DNA of 8,588 nucleotides from Candidatus Bathyarchaeota archaeon. GTDB lineage: Archaea; Thermoproteota; Bathyarchaeia; Bathyarchaeales; Bathycorpusculaceae. Location: assembly GCA_014859805.1 (NCBI GenBank), contig JACUTN010000037.1, forward strand, positions 1 to 8,588, read 5' to 3'. Below the pieces are notes generated by a model. The model had not been told where the DNA came from. It worked only from the letters and a program-made list of their open reading frames with translations, and made no database searches. Positions 6,074-8,588 of the stretch are shown piece by piece (position 1 is the first letter of the stretch; every line of letters begins with the position of its first letter). The position numbers were made by a program, and so were the translations under genes.

Positions 6074-6289
6074 TTGACAGAAATTGTTGAGAAAGGATTG
6101 AAAAAAATCGGCATAACAGTTTCTAAACCCATCTTGGCTGTATTGTGCATAATATTCGGCATTCTTGTGATAGCCATTCCAGAGCTCCTCGGAATCATAG
6201 TTGGCATCTTCCTCATAATACAAGGTGTTCTACTACTGACAGATTACCTAGAGCTTAAAAAGCAACAATCACCAGCTCCACCAGCGTAA
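6074..6289 (+). CDS. small two-helix membrane protein (DUF3096/DUF308-like)
   Basis: A 71-residue protein with a short amphipathic start, then two closely spaced hydrophobic helices: about residues 18-34 (ILAVLCIIFGILVIAIP) and 37-55 (LGIIVGIFLIIQGVLLLTD). A charged, proline-rich tail ends in SPAPPA. The Pro between the helices and the GIFLIIQG sequence of the second helix resemble DUF3096, and more loosely one repeat of DUF308/HdeD proteins. No function is known for it. The chosen TTG start follows a perfect AGGAGG; starting at GTG 6041 would add 11 residues (MVKCCRRIGNN) that look like untranslated leader. It converges on the ECF-like gene with six bases between stop codons. Confidence 0.75.
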   Translation: MTEIVEKGLKKIGITVSKPILAVLCIIFGILVIAIPELLGIIVGIFLIIQGVLLLTDYLELKKQQSPAPPA

Positions 6290-6295
6290 CATCAC

Positions 6296-7009
6296 TCACA
6301 AATCTTCTTTCGTTTCAACTGTCCTTTGATTTTTATCCAAGATTTTTAGTTTTGACACACTTATCATTAGTGGCACGCCAACAAGAAATGAGACAGCCAC
6401 AACAATTAAATTTTCAATGTAGGAATCAACAGCAGCCAAGACAAACACACTGCAAAGCTCTTCAAAACCTTTGAAAAACAAGTCATGCAGACCGCATGGA
6501 ACAAGCAGAAAAACTCGTACAAGCGAGTCCGTGGCTATACAAACAAAAGAAACTAAAACCAACGCAATCGACAAGCGTTTAATATCAGTTTTGAACAAGT
6601 TTCGGCTGAATTTTGCGGCGGGATAAACTAGGAGCAGAGCAAATAGGATGTCTAAGATTGTCCAGAGGGGGAGAGCTCTTCCAAATGGGTGAATGAAATA
6701 TGCTGACAGCATTATTGCATATGCCGCCAAAACTGGTTTCCATTTAGCTCTGGCTAGAAGTCCTGCCATCAAAACACTGATGGGTTCAGCGATTATGCCG
6801 AACATCCAGAAAGCGTCTGGCCTTAACATTCGGGCGATTAAGCTGCCAAGAAACGCGGCGAAAAACCCGATTTTTGGACCTAAAATTATTCCTTCGATAG
6901 ATTCTAGGTAGATTCCCCAGTTTCGCCATAATCCAAAGGAAATAAAGTACAGCACGGCGTGTAATGCTGCGAATACAGCAGTTAGGCTTGCTTGCAAACT
7001 TTTCCGCAT
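6296..7009 (-). CDS. ECF-transporter S-component-like membrane protein
   Basis: A 237-residue integral membrane protein with about six hydrophobic segments, roughly at residues 5-27, 38-60, 66-86, 93-133 (two close helices), 146-168 and 196-216. The N-terminal half resembles substrate-binding S components of energy-coupling-factor vitamin transporters. It has an Ala-rich first helix with AVFAALHAVLYF, then GLWRNWGIYLE and EGIILGPKIGFFAAFLGS, the last resembling the helix 2-3 region of such proteins. The ligand cannot be told. No EcfA ATPase or EcfT gene is in the window, so it would need to share an energising module encoded elsewhere. The start is ATG with no strong Shine-Dalgarno. It follows the VIT1/CCC1-type gene by 46 bases on the same strand, so the two may be co-transcribed. 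Confidence 0.6.
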   Translation of the reverse strand: MRKSLQASLTAVFAALHAVLYFISFGLWRNWGIYLESIEGIILGPKIGFFAAFLGSLIARMLRPDAFWMFGIIAEPISVLMAGLLARAKWKPVLAAYAIMLSAYFIHPFGRALPLWTILDILFALLLVYPAAKFSRNLFKTDIKRLSIALVLVSFVCIATDSLVRVFLLVPCGLHDLFFKGFEELCSVFVLAAVDSYIENLIVVAVSFLVGVPLMISVSKLKILDKNQRTVETKEDL

Positions 7010-7055
7010 TTGACCACAATGCTCAATGACAGGAAGTGAACAAAAGATTTGCCTT

Positions 7056-7658
7056 TTATCCTAAAAACAGTTGGAAGAGAAAGATCATTAATGCCGTAAA
7101 CGCGCCCACAATAAGCATTGCAACACCATAAAGCCAGCCGTTTCCCCTCGCCACTTTTCCAAGGTATATACCTAACAGAAAAAGCGAAGTCAATGAGAGT
7201 GCCAGCGAAAGCATGTATGCATTCTCAAGTAACATCCATCCCACAGACGCGAAAATGAAGGGTATTATTGAAATGATGCCTGTTAAAGCTGGAGACAAGC
7301 CGTCGATTAAGGCAACGTAAATTTCGACGAACCGTGATGCCTCATATTGTATTGGATCAACATTGTTATGTGTTGCTTTTTCCATTTCTTTCAGGTGCCG
7401 GTCGCGTTCAGCTTTTTCAGCCATGTAAGCTCCGAAGAACCCTGAAAGCCCCATTGCGAGGCATGCGCCCACGCTGGCTAGGATGAGTATTTCTGGTTTT
7501 GAAACCCCTGCTATCCATGAACCTAAAACGATGCCGAAAACTGTCATGGCTCCGTCGAAACCGTTCATTACAAAGTATCGTCTAGCTATACTAGTTGCCT
7601 TCGTGACCTTAAGGTATACACTAACCTTTCTAAAGAATGATCTGAAAAGTTTACTCAA
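7056..7658 (-). CDS. VIT1/CCC1 family transporter (Fe/Mn-type)
   Basis: A 200-residue membrane protein with the five-helix plan of the VIT1/CCC1 family, which moves Fe2+ or Mn2+ out of the cytosol. The first helix follows the conserved ARRYFVMNGFDGAMTVFG (25-42), with the family Asp at 35. The second carries AMGLSGFFGAYMAEKAER (68-85). A short Glu/Lys-rich cytosolic segment (81-110) takes the place of the larger metal-binding domain of plant VIT1. Helices 3-5 are at about 115-140, 144-166 and 173-198. The metal is inferred from the family. The start is TTG; an in-frame TAG lies four codons upstream, and the next candidate, ATG at residue 31, would cut into the conserved start. AGGGTG (minus strand, 7671-7676) is a ribosome-site candidate 12 bases before the TTG. 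Confidence 0.85.
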   Translation of the reverse strand: MSKLFRSFFRKVSVYLKVTKATSIARRYFVMNGFDGAMTVFGIVLGSWIAGVSKPEILILASVGACLAMGLSGFFGAYMAEKAERDRHLKEMEKATHNNVDPIQYEASRFVEIYVALIDGLSPALTGIISIIPFIFASVGWMLLENAYMLSLALSLTSLFLLGIYLGKVARGNGWLYGVAMLIVGAFTALMIFLFQLFLG

Positions 7659-7698
7659 CTGTTGTCTCTACACCCTGAAAGGGCGGAGTATCATTGCC

Positions 7699-7777
7699 CA
7701 TATTTAGTTTCAAGTATTATCTACCGCAATTGTTAATATAAAGCTTTAGGATTCTAAATAAGTCTCTAAAAAGAGGG
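7699..7777. promoter_or_regulatory. divergent promoter region between the VIT1/CCC1 and M42 genes
   Basis: Leftward, the minus-strand aactaaatat (7701-7709) would start transcription near 7679, about 20 bases before the transporter's TTG. Rightward, ttaatataaa (7733-7742) would start transcription near 7764, leaving GAGG (7773-7776) six bases before the M42 ATG at 7783. The boxes are about 30 bases apart, so factors binding one promoter could affect the other. No clear operator palindrome was seen. Confidence 0.45.
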
Positions 7778-7782
7778 ATGTT

Positions 7783-8588
7783 ATGACGATTGTCAACATA
7801 CTGGAGAGACTTTCAAACGCTTGCGGCGTGTCGGGCAGAGAAGATGAAGTTAGAGGTTTAATGAAGAAGTTCTTGAAACCCTACGTGGACGAAGTCACAG
7901 AGGACAAGCTTGGAAACGTCATCGGAGTAAAGAAGGGAAAGAAAAACGCTCCAAAAGTGATGCTTGCAACTCACATGGACGAGATAGGCTTATTGGTAAA
8001 AACAATTTCTAAAAGAGGCTTCCTGCAGTTTGCAAAAATAGGTGGAATAGACGACCGTGTCCTACTAGCTCAAAAAGTGAAAGTTTACACTGAAAAAGGA
8101 CCACTCCATGGAATAATCGGCTCAAAACCCCCACACATACAAAAAGAAGAAGAACGCAAAAAAATCGTCACATACGACCAGCTTTTCATAGACATTGGAG
8201 CAAAAAACCAAGAAGAAGCAAAAAAAATGGGAGTAAAAATCGGAGACCCAATAAGCTTCGACATAAAATTTGCGAGAGTTGGGAAGGACATCGTGATTGG
8301 CAAAGCCTTCGACAACCGTATTGGATGCGCAGTCATGATTGAAGCAATGAAACAATTAAAGAAAACCAAATGCACAGTCTACGCCGTTGGAACAGTGCAG
8401 GAAGAGGTTGGCTTAAGAGGGGCGACAACAGCCGCCTTCGGGATACATCCAAACGTTGGCATAGCGATTGACGTAACAGTAGCTGGCGACATGCCTGGAG
8501 TAAAAGAAACTGAAGCACCGATAAAAATGAGAAAGGGTCCTGCAATAACGGTTGCAGATCGTGGATTAATAACGCATCCGAAAGTTCT
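7783..8588 (+). CDS. M42 family metallo-aminopeptidase (TET-like), partial
   Basis: The first 268 codons of an M42 peptidase; the frame is still open at the window edge. It begins NILERLSNACGVSGREDEVR (5-24), typical of the family. Visible metal ligands and catalytic residues are His64 and Asp66 in ATHMDEIG, Asp177 in AFDNRIG, the pair Glu207-Glu208 in VQEEVGLRG, and Asp230 in AIDVT. The last histidine ligand would lie beyond 8588. Residues about 72-165 form the inserted beta-barrel dimerisation domain (KIGGIDDRVLLAQKV, HGIIGSKPPH). M42 enzymes form dodecameric tetrahedral shells that trim peptides from proteasome digestion in the cytoplasm. The ATG follows GAGG by six bases. An earlier ATG at 7778 hits a stop after two codons. 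Related cellulase (endoglucanase M) names in databases are historical. Confidence 0.95.
   Translation, partial: MTIVNILERLSNACGVSGREDEVRGLMKKFLKPYVDEVTEDKLGNVIGVKKGKKNAPKVMLATHMDEIGLLVKTISKRGFLQFAKIGGIDDRVLLAQKVKVYTEKGPLHGIIGSKPPHIQKEEERKKIVTYDQLFIDIGAKNQEEAKKMGVKIGDPISFDIKFARVGKDIVIGKAFDNRIGCAVMIEAMKQLKKTKCTVYAVGTVQEEVGLRGATTAAFGIHPNVGIAIDVTVAGDMPGVKETEAPIKMRKGPAITVADRGLITHPKV

Noticed and set aside
7778..7786. ATG just before the M42 peptidase start
   Set aside because: It reads ATG, one codon, then a stop. The in-frame ATG at 7783 has a good ribosome site and gives the expected family N-terminus.
8085..8545. Several minus-strand open frames near the right edge
   Set aside because: All are antisense to the M42 peptidase, which shows its metal ligands in the correct order.
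1..8588. CRISPR array, insertion sequence, phage or plasmid features
   Set aside because: No spaced direct repeats, transposase-like protein, terminal inverted repeats or integrase were found. The tRNA-Ala end is not followed by an integrase gene or a visible duplicated tRNA 3' end in this window.

Overview
This window looks like part of an archaeal chromosome with low to moderate GC. The strongest evidence is a class-1 archaeal/eukaryal release factor (aRF1) and methenyl-tetrahydromethanopterin cyclohydrolase (Mch). AT-rich TATA-like boxes at archaeal spacing, and a tRNA-Ala whose CCA end is not encoded, fit this. The gene set (Mch with an MtdA/MtdB-type dehydrogenase, a VIT1/CCC1-type transporter, an M42 peptidase, many TTG starts) would suit an uncultured TACK-type archaeon such as Bathyarchaeia. 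That placement is inference from gene content only.

Layout. A complete tRNA-Ala(UGC) at 1-74 is followed on the + strand by a cytoplasmic transglutaminase-like protein (211-1626) and a DUF167/YggU protein (1748-2023). The latter converges on aRF1 (complement 2048-3310), which lies just downstream of mch (complement 3382-4314). Behind mch is a 233-base gap that is not empty. It holds, on the minus strand, a 49-codon remnant of the C-terminus of an adenine deaminase (4343-4492), which overlaps the likely mch promoter. A HIT-family protein (4548-4973, +) then converges on a methylene-tetrahydromethanopterin dehydrogenase of the MtdA/MtdB family (complement 4981-5943). Next come a tiny two-helix membrane protein (6074-6289, +), an ECF-type S-component-like membrane protein (complement 6296-7009) and a VIT1/CCC1-type transporter (complement 7056-7658). 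Last is an M42 metallopeptidase running off the right edge (7783-8588, +), expressed divergently from the transporter.

How the genes fit together. Mch and the MtdA/B-like enzyme catalyse consecutive one-carbon steps (formyl- to methenyl- to methylene-tetrahydromethanopterin, reversible). They lie on the same strand about 670 bases apart, so this is a one-carbon locus. It uses the NAD(P)-linked dehydrogenase type best known from methylotrophic bacteria rather than the F420-dependent Mtd of methanogens. The remaining genes are housekeeping (translation termination, nucleotide hydrolase, peptidase) or membrane transport, with no evident shared pathway. No mobile element, CRISPR array or phage gene was seen. 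Half of the protein genes start at TTG or GTG, several with a clear Shine-Dalgarno or with TATA spacing that implies a very short leader.
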